Assembly (NCBI GenBank): GCA_963784415.1
Contig: CAWARK010000017.1
Location: 124,001-188,000, forward strand
DNA length: 64,000 nucleotides
Direction of reading: 5' to 3'
DNA from: UBA7672 sp963784415
GTDB taxonomy: Bacteria; Pseudomonadota; Alphaproteobacteria; Caulobacterales; Hyphomonadaceae
Made by a program: the position numbers and the translations under genes
Shown here: positions 48,893 through 57,437 of the stretch, piece after piece
Layout: each line of letters starts with the position of its first letter
Position numbering within the stretch: the stretch's first letter is position 1
The notes under the pieces: model-generated
Seen by the model: only the letters and a program-made list of their open reading frames with translations
Told to the model about the DNA's origin: nothing
Database searches by the model: none

Positions 48893-49665
48893 TGTCGACG
48901 CCCTTCACGCCAGAAACACTCGACCAGCGTATCGCAGCGCTCGCGCCCGCGTCCGACGTGCTTCTCCCAGACGGGCAGGGCCGCTTTCCGGTCGTGATCC
49001 AGTTTCACGGCTGCGGCGGCAAGAAAAATCACCAGCCGCGCTGGGCCGAAGTCGCGCGCAAGGCTGGCTGGGCCGCTATCGTATCGGACAGCTACGCCCA
49101 TCGCCGCATCAACCGGTTTGAAGCCTACGCCACCGTCTGCACCGGCCTGCAGCTCTGGGGGCGCGAGCGTGCGGGCGATCTCTACGCCATGGTCGAATGG
49201 GCGCGCCGCCAACCATGGGCCGATCCCACCCGCATCGTCGTCGCCGGCTGGAGCCATGGCGCGTGGACCGTGCTGGACGCGATGGCGTTGCATCCGGGCG
49301 CCGATGCGGAGAAGCAAACACGGCTAACCGGCATTCCTGACGAACCGCTCGCCGGGGTGATCGGCGGCTTCCTGCTTTATCCGTGGCAGGGCTTCGGCGC
49401 GCTCGCCCCGCATCGCGGCCTTCGCTGGGATGTGCCCATTCAGGCCATCGTCGGCTCGGCGGACACCGTCGTCGGCGGCAAGGGCGTCGCCCGCACGCTG
49501 GGCGGGATGAAGACGCCGCGCGCGCCCATCAACGTCGAGCTGTTTGAAGGCGCGACCCACGCTTTCGACGAACAGGAAGTGAAGGACGTGCGCATGCGCT
49601 ACGATCCGGTGCTGACCGAACGCGCGCACGGCATGTATGCAGCGTTCCTGAAGGGTCTTTCCTAG
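48892..49665 (+). CDS. Dienelactone-hydrolase-like alpha/beta hydrolase
   Basis: 257 residues. IQFHGCGGKKNH gives the oxyanion region, the nucleophile Ser is in VVAGWSHGAWTVLDAM, the acid Asp in VGSADTVVGG and the His in GATHAFDE. This is the layout of dienelactone hydrolase/dipeptidyl-hydrolase-like enzymes. No signal peptide, so cytoplasmic. It is coupled to the DUF4105 gene by TGATG. Its stop lies two bases from the stop of the convergent VanZ-like gene. Confidence 0.85.
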   Translation: MSTPFTPETLDQRIAALAPASDVLLPDGQGRFPVVIQFHGCGGKKNHQPRWAEVARKAGWAAIVSDSYAHRRINRFEAYATVCTGLQLWGRERAGDLYAMVEWARRQPWADPTRIVVAGWSHGAWTVLDAMALHPGADAEKQTRLTGIPDEPLAGVIGGFLLYPWQGFGALAPHRGLRWDVPIQAIVGSADTVVGGKGVARTLGGMKTPRAPINVELFEGATHAFDEQEVKDVRMRYDPVLTERAHGMYAAFLKGLS

Positions 49666-49667
49666 CC

Positions 49668-50057
49668 CTACGCCACGCGCTTCCCGCGCCCGCGCAGCAA
49701 TTCCCACAGCGAGATCACTGCCGCGCCCGTGCCGAACCCGGCGAGGCCGCCGACGCCGCTAGCGAACAGGTCGCTCACCGAGGCCGAGCGATCAGGAATC
49801 GGAATTTGCATGATCTCGACCGCCATCGCGAAGGTCAGCACGGCGCCAAGACCGATCAGCCGCGCAAGCTTCGTGGGCAACAGCCCGGCGCAAAGCCCGA
49901 TCGCGCCGAACGCCAGGATGTGCCGCATCTTGTCGGTGTGGATGTAGCGCGACAGCGGATCGTCCACCTGCGTCGCCGCCCAAACGACCGTCCCCGCCAT
50001 GACAATGGCGATCCCCGCCCAGAGCAGGATCAGCTTGCGATGAGTGGAATTGGTCAT
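49668..50057 (-). CDS. VanZ-like membrane protein
   Basis: 129 residues with about four hydrophobic helices. HTDKMRHILAFGAIGLCAGL and AVEIMQIPIPDRSASVSDLF match the VanZ-like family, named after the teicoplanin-resistance protein; most members have no known role. Starts MTNSTHRKLILLWAGIAI. Confidence 0.83.
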   Translation of the reverse strand: MTNSTHRKLILLWAGIAIVMAGTVVWAATQVDDPLSRYIHTDKMRHILAFGAIGLCAGLLPTKLARLIGLGAVLTFAMAVEIMQIPIPDRSASVSDLFASGVGGLAGFGTGAAVISLWELLRGRGKRVA

Positions 50058-50147
50058 GGGATGAGCCGGTAGCTGTGAGAACGCAGCATGCGCGGCGATG
50101 ATTGAGAAGGTTTGAACGTGGCGGCAGTGGGGCGGGCGCTTTCGCGC

Positions 50148-51488
50148 CTATTCCGCCGCCTGCTGCCGCGCTACAGCCGGCTTGTACTGCGTCGCGTCGC
50201 TCGTATGCGAGGCGTGGCCATAGCTCTCCAGCATGCGCTTGATCTTCTTGACCAGCATGCGGTCCGTCGCATCACGCACGCCCGGAATACGATTGGCGAT
50301 GCCGTAGAGCGTCTTGCGGACGCCGATATAGGCGCCACAGCCGACGAACACGGCCCAGTCCCACAGCGTGATCTTCACGCCGAGTTCCTTCGCTTTCTTC
50401 TGGTCGCCGCCAATGAAGCTCAGCAGGAAGAAAATCTTGGAGAAGCTGCGCTCCAGCTTGTCGAAAATCCGGCTGCCGAGCTTTTCGTCGGCGGGCAGAT
50501 AGGCCGCCATGGTCGCGCGCAGAAGTTCGCCGCACGTCTTGTCGTCATAGCCTTTGCGCAGCGTCTGTTCGTATAGCACCATGATGTCGACCATGCCTTG
50601 CGGCGTCGCCGGCACGAGTTCTTCCGGCAGGCCGAGCAGGAAACAGCGATAGCGCGACAGCTCCACGCGGGCGCGTTCTTCTTCGGTGTATTCGAAGCGG
50701 CCCTTGCCGACGATCTTGAAGGCCAGCAGGAACACGCCGATCAGGCCCGCCGGCATCTGGTCCACCTGCGGGATCGGCACGCCGAACGTTTTGATGTCCC
50801 ACATGTCCGAACGGCGCAGTGCATTGAACCGCACCATCGAGTGCATCAGGCGCACCATCGCCGCCGACTTGAATCCGGGGCCAAAGCGTTCGAGCGCGCC
50901 GGGCAGGGTGGAGGTGATGAAGAAGCTCGCCGTGTCTTTCACGCGCTTGCCCGCCGTCTCGTTCGACAGCGTGCCGGTGAGCGCCATCGGTAGCGCGGAG
51001 TATTTGTTCATGAACGTCGCGATGAACGCGCCGCGAATGACGAACGGAGAATAGTTGGCGCTATCCTCGCGGCTCTGCCGCGCGCCTTCCTCGACCAGTT
51101 TCATGTCGACCCAGGCCGGCGTCGCTTCCATCGCGCGGATGAAGTTGACCAGTTCCGGCGGCGCATCCGGCATGTTGTCGACGCCATGATCGCACGCGTG
51201 CTGCAGCATGTTGACCAGCGGCCGGAAGCCATACTTCGGCATCAGCGCGGCATAGGCATCGGCCACCGTGTCGCCGAGCATGGTGTAGGCGCGCATGCGC
51301 GCCACCTTCTCGGTGTCGGCGAGCAGCTTCGGGCGCATCGCATCGAACTTGCTCTGCGAAGGCCCTTCCAGCTCCAGCTCGTCCGCGAAACGCTCCGGCT
51401 TGATCGAGAAATCGACGTCGCCGTACAGCGCGGGCAGGGCCGTCTTCTGCGAGGCGACTTTCGTTTTCAGCTGGTCAAGCGTGAGCAT
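50148..51488 (-). CDS. MpaB/rubber-oxygenase-like (DUF2236) protein
   Basis: 446 residues. Contains LVNMLQHACDHGVDN, MEATPAWVDMKLVEEGAR, MVRFNALRRSDMWDIKTFG and FKIVGKGRFEYTEEERA, in the order seen in the ER-bound oxygenase MpaB/latex-clearing-protein domain. Members are haem or metal oxygenases or uncharacterised. The His of LMHSMVRF is a likely haem-ligand candidate. No signal peptide. The function here is not determined. Confidence 0.75.
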   Translation of the reverse strand: MLTLDQLKTKVASQKTALPALYGDVDFSIKPERFADELELEGPSQSKFDAMRPKLLADTEKVARMRAYTMLGDTVADAYAALMPKYGFRPLVNMLQHACDHGVDNMPDAPPELVNFIRAMEATPAWVDMKLVEEGARQSREDSANYSPFVIRGAFIATFMNKYSALPMALTGTLSNETAGKRVKDTASFFITSTLPGALERFGPGFKSAAMVRLMHSMVRFNALRRSDMWDIKTFGVPIPQVDQMPAGLIGVFLLAFKIVGKGRFEYTEEERARVELSRYRCFLLGLPEELVPATPQGMVDIMVLYEQTLRKGYDDKTCGELLRATMAAYLPADEKLGSRIFDKLERSFSKIFFLLSFIGGDQKKAKELGVKITLWDWAVFVGCGAYIGVRKTLYGIANRIPGVRDATDRMLVKKIKRMLESYGHASHTSDATQYKPAVARQQAAE

Positions 51489-51566
51489 GGGCGCGGCTCC
51501 AATGGGCTTCGAAAGCCCGCGCGCAGGTTCCGGGTAATTTCGAGTTTCCGCAAGACTGTCCTTACG

Positions 51567-52001
51567 TTAACGTAAAGCAGATTTTTCAGACGTCGGCGTC
51601 CACACGTATTCCAGCTTCAACCCGTCCGGATCGGCGAAGAACACGGCGTAATAGCCGCGCCCCTGATTGTATTGCGGGTAGTCCGCCGGCGGATCGAGGA
51701 TGGTCGCGCCGAAGGCTGCCAGCTTGGCATATAGCGCATCGACATCCGCGCGATCGAGCGCGCTCCACGCCATGTGATGCAGGCCCGAGGAATAGCGATC
51801 ATGTGCGCGCTCCGCATTGCCGCCTTCGGTTGGGCGGATGCCGAACGATGTGCCATCGGGCAGGTCCCACTCGCCGCCGCCATCGGGATAAGGCTTGCCC
51901 TTCACATAGCCGATATGCGCGAGCACCAGGTCATAGAGCGGCTCAGCCGCCGCAATGTTGCGGATCGAAAGGTCGACGTGGTGAACCCGCGCCCGGCTCA
52001 C
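51567..52001 (-). CDS. VOC-family (glyoxalase fold) protein, copy 1
   Basis: 144 residues. RVHHVDLSIRNIAAAEPLYD begins the first beta-alpha-beta-beta module; SGLHHMAWSALDRADVDALY and GYYAVFFADPDGLKLEYVW form the second. The conserved His and Glu metal sites are present. It overlaps the start region of its paralogue by four bases, and the two share SGLHH, FGATILDPPA and YYAVFFADPDG, a tandem duplication. Substrate unknown. Confidence 0.87.
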   Translation of the reverse strand: MSRARVHHVDLSIRNIAAAEPLYDLVLAHIGYVKGKPYPDGGGEWDLPDGTSFGIRPTEGGNAERAHDRYSSGLHHMAWSALDRADVDALYAKLAAFGATILDPPADYPQYNQGRGYYAVFFADPDGLKLEYVWTPTSEKSALR

Positions 52002-52423
52002 ACACGCACCTCGGCCTCGGGCGGCGTGAAGACGTATTCGAGCTTCATCCCGTCCGGGTCGGCAAAGAACACCGCGTAATATCCTTTGCCATAGTCCGCG
52101 TACTCCGCTGGCGGATCGAGGATCGTCGCGCCGAACGCCACGAGCTTCTCATGCAGCGCATCGACATCAGCCGGTGACTTGGCGCGCAGCGCGAGATGAT
52201 GCAGCCCCGACGTGTAGCGATCATGCTCCCGCTCCGCATTCGCCCCGCGCGCCTGCAACAGCGTGATGCACGGATAGCGTTTGTCGCCGAGCCCGAAGCC
52301 CGCCCAGTCCTCGCCCGCGCTTTTCAGCGTAAAGCCGCAATGCCCGAGAAACAGCTCATACAGCGGCCGCGATTTCACGGGATCGGTGACGGTGAGATCG
52401 AGGTGATGGAAGAAATTGCTCAT
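51998..52423 (-). CDS. VOC-family (glyoxalase fold) protein, copy 2
   Basis: 141 residues from the ATG at 52423 (MSNFFHHLDLTVTDPVKSRP). It has the two VOC modules and the same C-terminal FGATILDPPAEYADY and FADPDGMKLEYVFTP as copy 1. It starts seven bases after the stop of the dihydrodipicolinate-synthase-like gene, so all three are probably one transcript. The shared context suggests enzymes acting on related small oxo-acids, which is inference. Confidence 0.87.
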   Translation of the reverse strand: MSNFFHHLDLTVTDPVKSRPLYELFLGHCGFTLKSAGEDWAGFGLGDKRYPCITLLQARGANAEREHDRYTSGLHHLALRAKSPADVDALHEKLVAFGATILDPPAEYADYGKGYYAVFFADPDGMKLEYVFTPPEAEVRV

Positions 52424-52430
52424 GCCACCG

Positions 52431-53333
52431 TCAATCCGCCAGCGTTTCCAGCGCCGCAGCGATCCGAGCACGATGACGCCCATCGAGCGGGAGGATCGGC
52501 GTCGGCGGCTTGAAGTCGCCAAGGCCGAGAATTTCGGCAGCGGCATACATCACGCGATAGCTGCTCAATTCCTTGAACAACGAAAACAGCGGCTGGAAGC
52601 GTGCTTCGATCGCCGCAACTTCTGCCGCCGCGCCAGACTGCGCCGCGCGCGCCAGCGCCAGTGTAGGTTTCGGCAACAGGCCACCGACGACGCTGTACCA
52701 GGTGTCTCCGCCCGCGAGCAGCGCGCCACCGCCGAACCAGTCGCCACTGAAACCGATCGCGAAGCCAGCGGGCAGGGCGGCGCGAAACGCCTTCACGTCA
52801 TTGGTGATGCCCGGCGCTGGCGAACCAGACGTCTTCATCGCCACGATGTTTTTCACGGCAGCGAGCCGAGCGAACAAGGCGGTCGAAAACGAGAAATGCG
52901 TGGTCGTCGGATTGTTGTAGATCGCAAGCGGCAAGCCCGTGGCGCCAGCGACCTTGGTAAAGTGCTCGACCACTTCGTCCTCTGTCAGGGGCAGGTAGGA
53001 CACCGGCGCCAGCAGTAGCGACGTCGCTCCGGCCTCTTCGGCATCACGTGCGAGCGCCGTGGCTTCGTCAGTTCGCAGCGCGCCGACACCAACCATCACC
53101 GGCACTCTGCCGCCGACCGCTTCGCGCGCTGCTTCGATTGCGCGCCTGCGCTCGGTCCGATTGAGATAGACGTAAGAACCGGTGCTGCCGAGCAGGCCGA
53201 CGGAATCCACCTTCGCGTCCGCGAGCCGCGTCAACAGGCGCGATAGCCCTTCAACGTCGACGCGTCCGTTCGCATCCGACGGCGTGATTGGGAAGGCGGA
53301 AAGCCCACGAAAGATTCTGGAAATCTCGCTCAA
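52431..53333 (-). CDS. Dihydrodipicolinate synthase/N-acetylneuraminate lyase family aldolase
   Basis: 300 residues, a TIM-barrel class I aldolase. The Schiff-base Lys is in IVAMKTSGSPAP, the proton-relay Tyr in LAIYNNPTTTHF, and LLGSTGSYVYLNR replaces the usual GTTGE loop. That substitution and the neighbours make it unlikely to be the lysine-pathway DapA. First gene of a probable operon with two VOC proteins. Confidence 0.85.
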   Translation of the reverse strand: MSEISRIFRGLSAFPITPSDANGRVDVEGLSRLLTRLADAKVDSVGLLGSTGSYVYLNRTERRRAIEAAREAVGGRVPVMVGVGALRTDEATALARDAEEAGATSLLLAPVSYLPLTEDEVVEHFTKVAGATGLPLAIYNNPTTTHFSFSTALFARLAAVKNIVAMKTSGSPAPGITNDVKAFRAALPAGFAIGFSGDWFGGGALLAGGDTWYSVVGGLLPKPTLALARAAQSGAAAEVAAIEARFQPLFSLFKELSSYRVMYAAAEILGLGDFKPPTPILPLDGRHRARIAAALETLAD

Positions 53334-53356
53334 GCTGTCCTCGCCATTTGCGGCGT

Positions 53357-53848
53357 CTACTCCAGCGCCTGGCTCGCATTCGGCTTCGACTGCAGCTGCA
53401 CGTAGTTCTGGATGCCAATCTGGTTGATCAGCTCGAACTGCGTCTCGATGTAGTCGACGTGCTCTTCCTCATTGTGGAGGATCTTGTTGAAGATGTCGCG
53501 CGAGCCGTAGTCCCGCACCTTCTCGCAATGCTCGATGGCGTCGCGGAGCACGGGGATCGCCATCTGCTCCGTCTTCATGTCGCACTCGAGGATCTCTTTG
53601 ACGTTCTCGCCGATGAACAGCTTGCCGAGGTCCTGCAGGTTCGGCAGCCCCTCGAGGAACAGGATGCGCTCGATCAGCCAGTCGGCGTGATGCATCTCCT
53701 CGATCGACTCATCGTGCTCCTTCTTGGCGAGTTCCGAGACGCCCCAGTCCCGCAGCATGCGCGAGTGCAGGAAGTACTGGTTGATCGCGGTCAGCTCGTT
53801 CTTGAGCGCGGCATTCAGGAATTCGATGACCTTGACGTCGCCCTTCAT
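53357..53848 (-). CDS. bfr: Bacterioferritin
   Basis: 24-mer haem-containing iron-storage protein; 163 residues. Ferroxidase ligands Glu18, Glu51 and His54 and the haem ligand Met52 are all present (LKNELTAINQYF, SIEEMHHADWLIERIL). HNEEEHVDYIETQFE supplies the second half of the site. A Bfd-like ferredoxin, used to release iron from Bfr, is encoded 154 bases upstream on the same strand. Confidence 0.97.
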   Translation of the reverse strand: MKGDVKVIEFLNAALKNELTAINQYFLHSRMLRDWGVSELAKKEHDESIEEMHHADWLIERILFLEGLPNLQDLGKLFIGENVKEILECDMKTEQMAIPVLRDAIEHCEKVRDYGSRDIFNKILHNEEEHVDYIETQFELINQIGIQNYVQLQSKPNASQALE

Positions 53849-54002
53849 CGGGGAGGCTCCTTGGAATTATCCGGCCGCAGGGGAGGCGGCCGCGTGGTTC
53901 AGTCCTGAACGCGCAACAGACCTCAAAGACGCCGACTCTCGACGCTCCGCAAGTTGTATTGATTGGGTATTTTTGCGACTGCGAGGACGAAGCGTTCGCA
54001 GC

Positions 54003-54206
54003 CTACTCGGCCGCCATAAGCTGCCGCTCGTCGCCGCATGCCACGCCTGTCTGCTCACGGATCATGCCGCAGACCGTCTCGCAGCACTTGCCGCAGTTGA
54101 TTGTCGTCTCGTGGTGCCGGTGCACCTGCGCAGGCGACCGCGCGCCCGCCGCAATCGCGTCGTTCACTTTCGCTGTATTGAGAGCCCGACACACGCAGAT
54201 GATCAT
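54003..54206 (-). CDS. bfd: Bacterioferritin-associated [2Fe-2S] ferredoxin
   Basis: 67 residues from the ATG at 54206. Four cysteines in the Bfd pattern (C4-x-C6 and C38-x2-C41: MIICVCRALN, NCGKCCETV) bind a [2Fe-2S] cluster that reduces Bfr for iron release. No Shine-Dalgarno precedes the ATG, and a good promoter ends only seven bases before it, so the mRNA may be leaderless. bfr follows downstream. Confidence 0.92.
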   Translation of the reverse strand: MIICVCRALNTAKVNDAIAAGARSPAQVHRHHETTINCGKCCETVCGMIREQTGVACGDERQLMAAE

Positions 54207-54242
54207 GAGAACGATTTGCACTGAACTGCGAACGATTGTCAA
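54206..54242 (-). promoter_or_regulatory. bfd promoter with two Fur-like boxes
   Basis: On the minus strand: TTGACA (54237-54242), a 17-base spacer, GCAAAT (54214-54219), then seven bases to the bfd ATG. Two near-identical 15-mers, TGACAATCGTTCGCA (54227-54241) and TGCAAATCGTTCTCA (54206-54220), start 21 bases apart on the same helix face and cover the -35 and -10 regions. They resemble alphaproteobacterial Fur sites. Confidence 0.6.
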
Positions 54243-54307
54243 TCGCGTGTTGCTGCCGGGCGAATGTCAGGGTGTCGCACCACGTAAAAGCGCACAAAAT
54301 CAGTGCC

Positions 54308-55910
54308 TCAGGATCTCGCCTGGCGGGGCAGGAAGCCGGGGTGGTTGGCGGCCATCATCGCGAAACTGGCCAGAATCACGGAATTCCGGCGCATATCCTC
54401 GGGCTGCAGGGCTTCGAAGAAGTCCATGTTCGTGTGGTGGGTCGTCGGCTCGTAGTCGAGCGGATCCTGGATGAACTGGAAGCCGGGCAGGCCGGCATCG
54501 TCGAAAGACGAATGGTCCGTCGACCGGCTGATCCGCTGAGACACCGCACTGACGCCGAGATCGCGCAACGGCTCCATCCACTGGCGGAAGATCGGCACGA
54601 TCGCCGTGTTGCCCTGGTTGTGGACGCCGCGGATCGACCCCGATCCATTGTCGAGATTGAAATACGCTTGAAACCGGCTGTGCGCGCGCTTGATCGGCAC
54701 GACCTCGCCGCGATCATAGGCGAGCGTTGGCGCGCCACGTACGCCGCCAAAATGTTCGGCCACGTAAAGCCGCGATCCGATCAGCCCCTGTTCCTCGCCA
54801 TTCCACAGACACAGCCGCACCGTGCGCTTCAGCGGCGCCTTCGTCAGCGCGAGCAGGCGCATCGCTTCCATCAGCGCGGCGCAATTGCCGCCATTGTCGG
54901 TGGCGCCGGTCGCTGCGTGGAATGAATCGAAGTGGCCGCCGATGATGACGACTTCATCCGGCTGCTCGCGGCCGCGTATCTCCGCGACGATGTTGAACAT
55001 CTCGGGATTGTCGTACCAGGCGTTGCGGATATCCGCCTCGATGGTCACGGGCTGTCCCTGCATCACCGAGCGCGCGATGCGGCCATAGTGCTCCGCCTCG
55101 ATGGCGATGCGCGGCAGCAGCGTGTCCGGACCATCGCCGCGTCCGCCACCCGTGACGTTGACCGTGCCATGCCCCTTGTTGGTGCTGATGACGCCGAGCG
55201 CGCCCTGTTCATAGTAAAACGCGTTGCGGCTGATGATCTGCTGGCCGACGGGGCCGCGCGGCGGGGCGGCTGGGGCTGCAGGCGGCGAGCCATTCTCCTG
55301 AGGCCGCGCCGGCGTTTCGAGAAGATCGAGATCGGCCTGCGAAAGGCGCTTCGCGAGCGGGTCCCACTCAGCCCGCATCTCGACTGGCGCCTGTCCCAGC
55401 ACCCACTTGCCGCGCAGCTTGCCGGAGAAGGCGCGACGCAGCTCGCTGTCCTCCATGTCGCCGATCAGCACACACTCGCCGCTGACCAGACCTTTCGTGC
55501 CGGGCGTCCACGCGATCGACATGCCCGAGATAGGAAACGTGTTGGGTGATGTGGCCGCAAAGTAGAATTTCTCGTTCGCCCAGCCGCGCGGGAATCCATT
55601 GTTGGTTCCTGTGGGATCCAGGGGCCACGCCTCCAGCCCGGCATTGGCAATGCCCCAGCCCTTCAGCTTGCCCGACCACCCAGTCCGCCGACTTGCGCAG
55701 GCCCGGCGAGCCCGACAGGCGCGGCCCCAGCACATCCATCATGTAGCTGGCGGTCCGCATCACCTCGGAGGTCTCTTCCCCCAGCCCGACCTGCCGCAGC
55801 ATGGCGAGCGCATCATAGTTCAGCGCTTCGGCCTCTGCGCCACCCGGGAACAGGGCGGGGGCAAGGCCCGAAGCCGCGCCCGCCATCAGGAAGGCCCTGC
55901 GATTCATCAT
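54308..55910 (-). CDS. Exported M28-family metallopeptidase (frameshifted)
   Basis: Starts MMNRRAFLMAGAASGLAPAL, a twin-arginine-type leader. Near 55680 one extra base interrupts; repaired, SADWVVGKLKGWGIANAGLE continues into a PA-domain insert and the M28 catalytic core: first zinc site IIGGHFDSFHAATGATDNGG, Glu in LWNGEEQGLIGSR, further ligand in STDHSSFDDAGLPG. About 533 residues. Likely a periplasmic aminopeptidase or carboxypeptidase-Q-like enzyme. Confidence 0.9.
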
Positions 55911-56018
55911 GCTGCGCCCCAGATCCACTTTGAGTGCGTTCTCCCAACGTATAGAGGGGTCGTCACCCGTCGATTGCCAAGCCCGGCCACATGCGGGGCG
56001 TAAAATCAGGAACAGGCC

Positions 56019-56261
56019 ATGGATATCCTGATCACCTTCGTCATCATCCTGATCATCTGCCTGGCGGTTGCCCCGTTCTTTCTCCTCAGCGGTGAATTCG
56101 GGGCCAAATCGAAGGCGAAGGACGACGGCACAGGCCTCGTCACCCCTGTCCCCGGGACAGGGGACGGGCCGGTCTTTCCGAAGAAGCCTGCCGATTCCGA
56201 CCCGGATGACGATGGCGGCGACCGCGACGAGGGCCCGGACGCCACCGACGACACCCCATAA
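56019..56261 (+). CDS. Small membrane protein with acidic tail
   Basis: 80 residues. One N-terminal membrane helix (MDILITFVIILIICLAVAPF) is followed by a basic patch and a disordered Gly/Asp/Pro-rich tail (DSDPDDDGGDRDEGPDATDD). AGGAACAGG lies just before the ATG. I do not recognise a family. It is 108 bases downstream of the start of the divergent M28 gene. Confidence 0.6.
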   Translation: MDILITFVIILIICLAVAPFFLLSGEFGAKSKAKDDGTGLVTPVPGTGDGPVFPKKPADSDPDDDGGDRDEGPDATDDTP

Positions 56262-56392
56262 TGGCAAGGAAAAGCTTGGTTTTTCGACCTTAACCGTCTA
56301 TCCGATGCGGCTTGGCGGTTCGTGTTGACAACCACCCGGCCCAGCTATACGTGCCAGCGTTCGAATTTCAGACCTAACCCTGACCGAGAAAG

Positions 56393-56407
56393 GCTCCGCG
56401 CCGGAGC
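56393..56407 (+). promoter_or_regulatory. Hairpin masking the rplM ribosome-binding site
   Basis: GCTCCG-CGC-CGGAGC is a perfect 6-bp hairpin whose 3' arm contains the CGGAG expected to bind the ribosome and whose last base touches the rplM ATG (56408). Confidence 0.55.
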
Positions 56408-56875
56408 ATGCAAACCGTTTCTGTAAAACCGGCTGACGCCGTGAATAAGTGGGTAGTGATCGACGCCGAAGGCGTCGTCGTGGGCCGTCTGGCCTCGTAC
56501 ATTGCCCTTCGCCTGCGTGGAAAACACCGCGCGGATTACACCCCGCACGTTGATCTCGGCGACCACATCGTCGTCATCAACGCCGGCAAGGTCGCGATGA
56601 CCGGTCGCAAGATGGTCCGCAAGGTCTATCACCGCCACACCGGTCACCCGGGCGGCATCAAGACGACCACGCCGCAGAAGATCCTCGCCGGGAAGTTCCC
56701 CGAGCGCGTGGTCGAGCTGGCCGTGAAGCGCATGATGCCGGGCGAGAGCCCGCTGGCCCGCAAGCAGTTCTCGAAACTGCGCGTCTATGCCGGCGCCGAG
56801 CATCCGCACACTGCCCAGAACCCTGAAGTCGTGGACTTCAAGTCGAAGAACTCCAAGAACGCGAAAGTCGCCTGA
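56408..56875 (+). CDS. rplM: 50S ribosomal protein L13
   Basis: 155 residues: WVVIDAEGVVVGRLASYIAL, DHIVVINAGKVAMTGRKMVR and MPGESPLARKQFSKLRVYAG are conserved L13 segments. First gene of the rplM-rpsI pair; rpsI begins two bases after its stop. A short GC-rich hairpin overlaps its ribosome-binding site. Confidence 0.98.
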   Translation: MQTVSVKPADAVNKWVVIDAEGVVVGRLASYIALRLRGKHRADYTPHVDLGDHIVVINAGKVAMTGRKMVRKVYHRHTGHPGGIKTTTPQKILAGKFPERVVELAVKRMMPGESPLARKQFSKLRVYAGAEHPHTAQNPEVVDFKSKNSKNAKVA

Positions 56876-56877
56876 TC

Positions 56878-57357
56878 ATGTCTGAATCTGTCGAATCCCT
56901 TGGCAGCATCAAAGACCTCGGCGTCCAGGCCGCGGCTCCCAAGGCGCCTGTCGCCGCGAAGATCGACAAGCTCGGCCGTTCCTACGGCACGGGCCGCCGC
57001 AAGACCGCCACCGCCCGCGTCTGGGTGAAGCGCGGCACCGGCAAGATCACGGTCAACGGCAAGGACATCGCCGACTACTTCGCGCGCCCCGTTCTGCGTC
57101 TGATGATCCGCCAGCCGCTCGAAGCCGGCAAACGCGAAACCGAACTCGACGTCGTCTGCACCGTCAAAGGCTCGGGCCTCACCGGCCAGGCTGGCGCTGT
57201 CCGTCACGGCATCGCCCGCGCCATGGTTGAATTCGAACCGGAACTGCGCGTCGCCATGCGCCCGCAGAAGCTTCTGACGCGCGACCCGCGCGCCGTCGAA
57301 CGGAAGAAATACGGCAAGGCCAAAGCCCGCCGGTCCTTCCAGTTCTCGAAGCGCTAG
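56878..57357 (+). CDS. rpsI: 30S ribosomal protein S9
   Basis: 159 residues. After an alphaproteobacterial N-terminal extension of about 35 residues comes the S9 core GRRKTATARVWVKRGTGKIT, GQAGAVRHGIARAMVEFEP and the invariant C-terminal KYGKAKARRSFQFSKR that reaches the P-site tRNA. Followed by a strong terminator. Confidence 0.98.
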   Translation: MSESVESLGSIKDLGVQAAAPKAPVAAKIDKLGRSYGTGRRKTATARVWVKRGTGKITVNGKDIADYFARPVLRLMIRQPLEAGKRETELDVVCTVKGSGLTGQAGAVRHGIARAMVEFEPELRVAMRPQKLLTRDPRAVERKKYGKAKARRSFQFSKR

Positions 57358-57381
57358 TCCGCCTCGATATCTGTTTCGAGA

Positions 57382-57411
57382 GGGCGCTTCGGGAAACCGA
57401 AGCGCCCTTTT
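57382..57411 (+). terminator. Rho-independent terminator of rplM-rpsI
   Basis: GGGCGCTTCGG-GAAA-CCGAAGCGCCC: a perfect 11-bp stem with a GAAA loop, 25 bases after the rpsI stop, followed by TTTTGCTTTT. Confidence 0.94.
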
Positions 57412-57437
57412 GCTTTTGGCCTTAGGGATCGCTCCCC

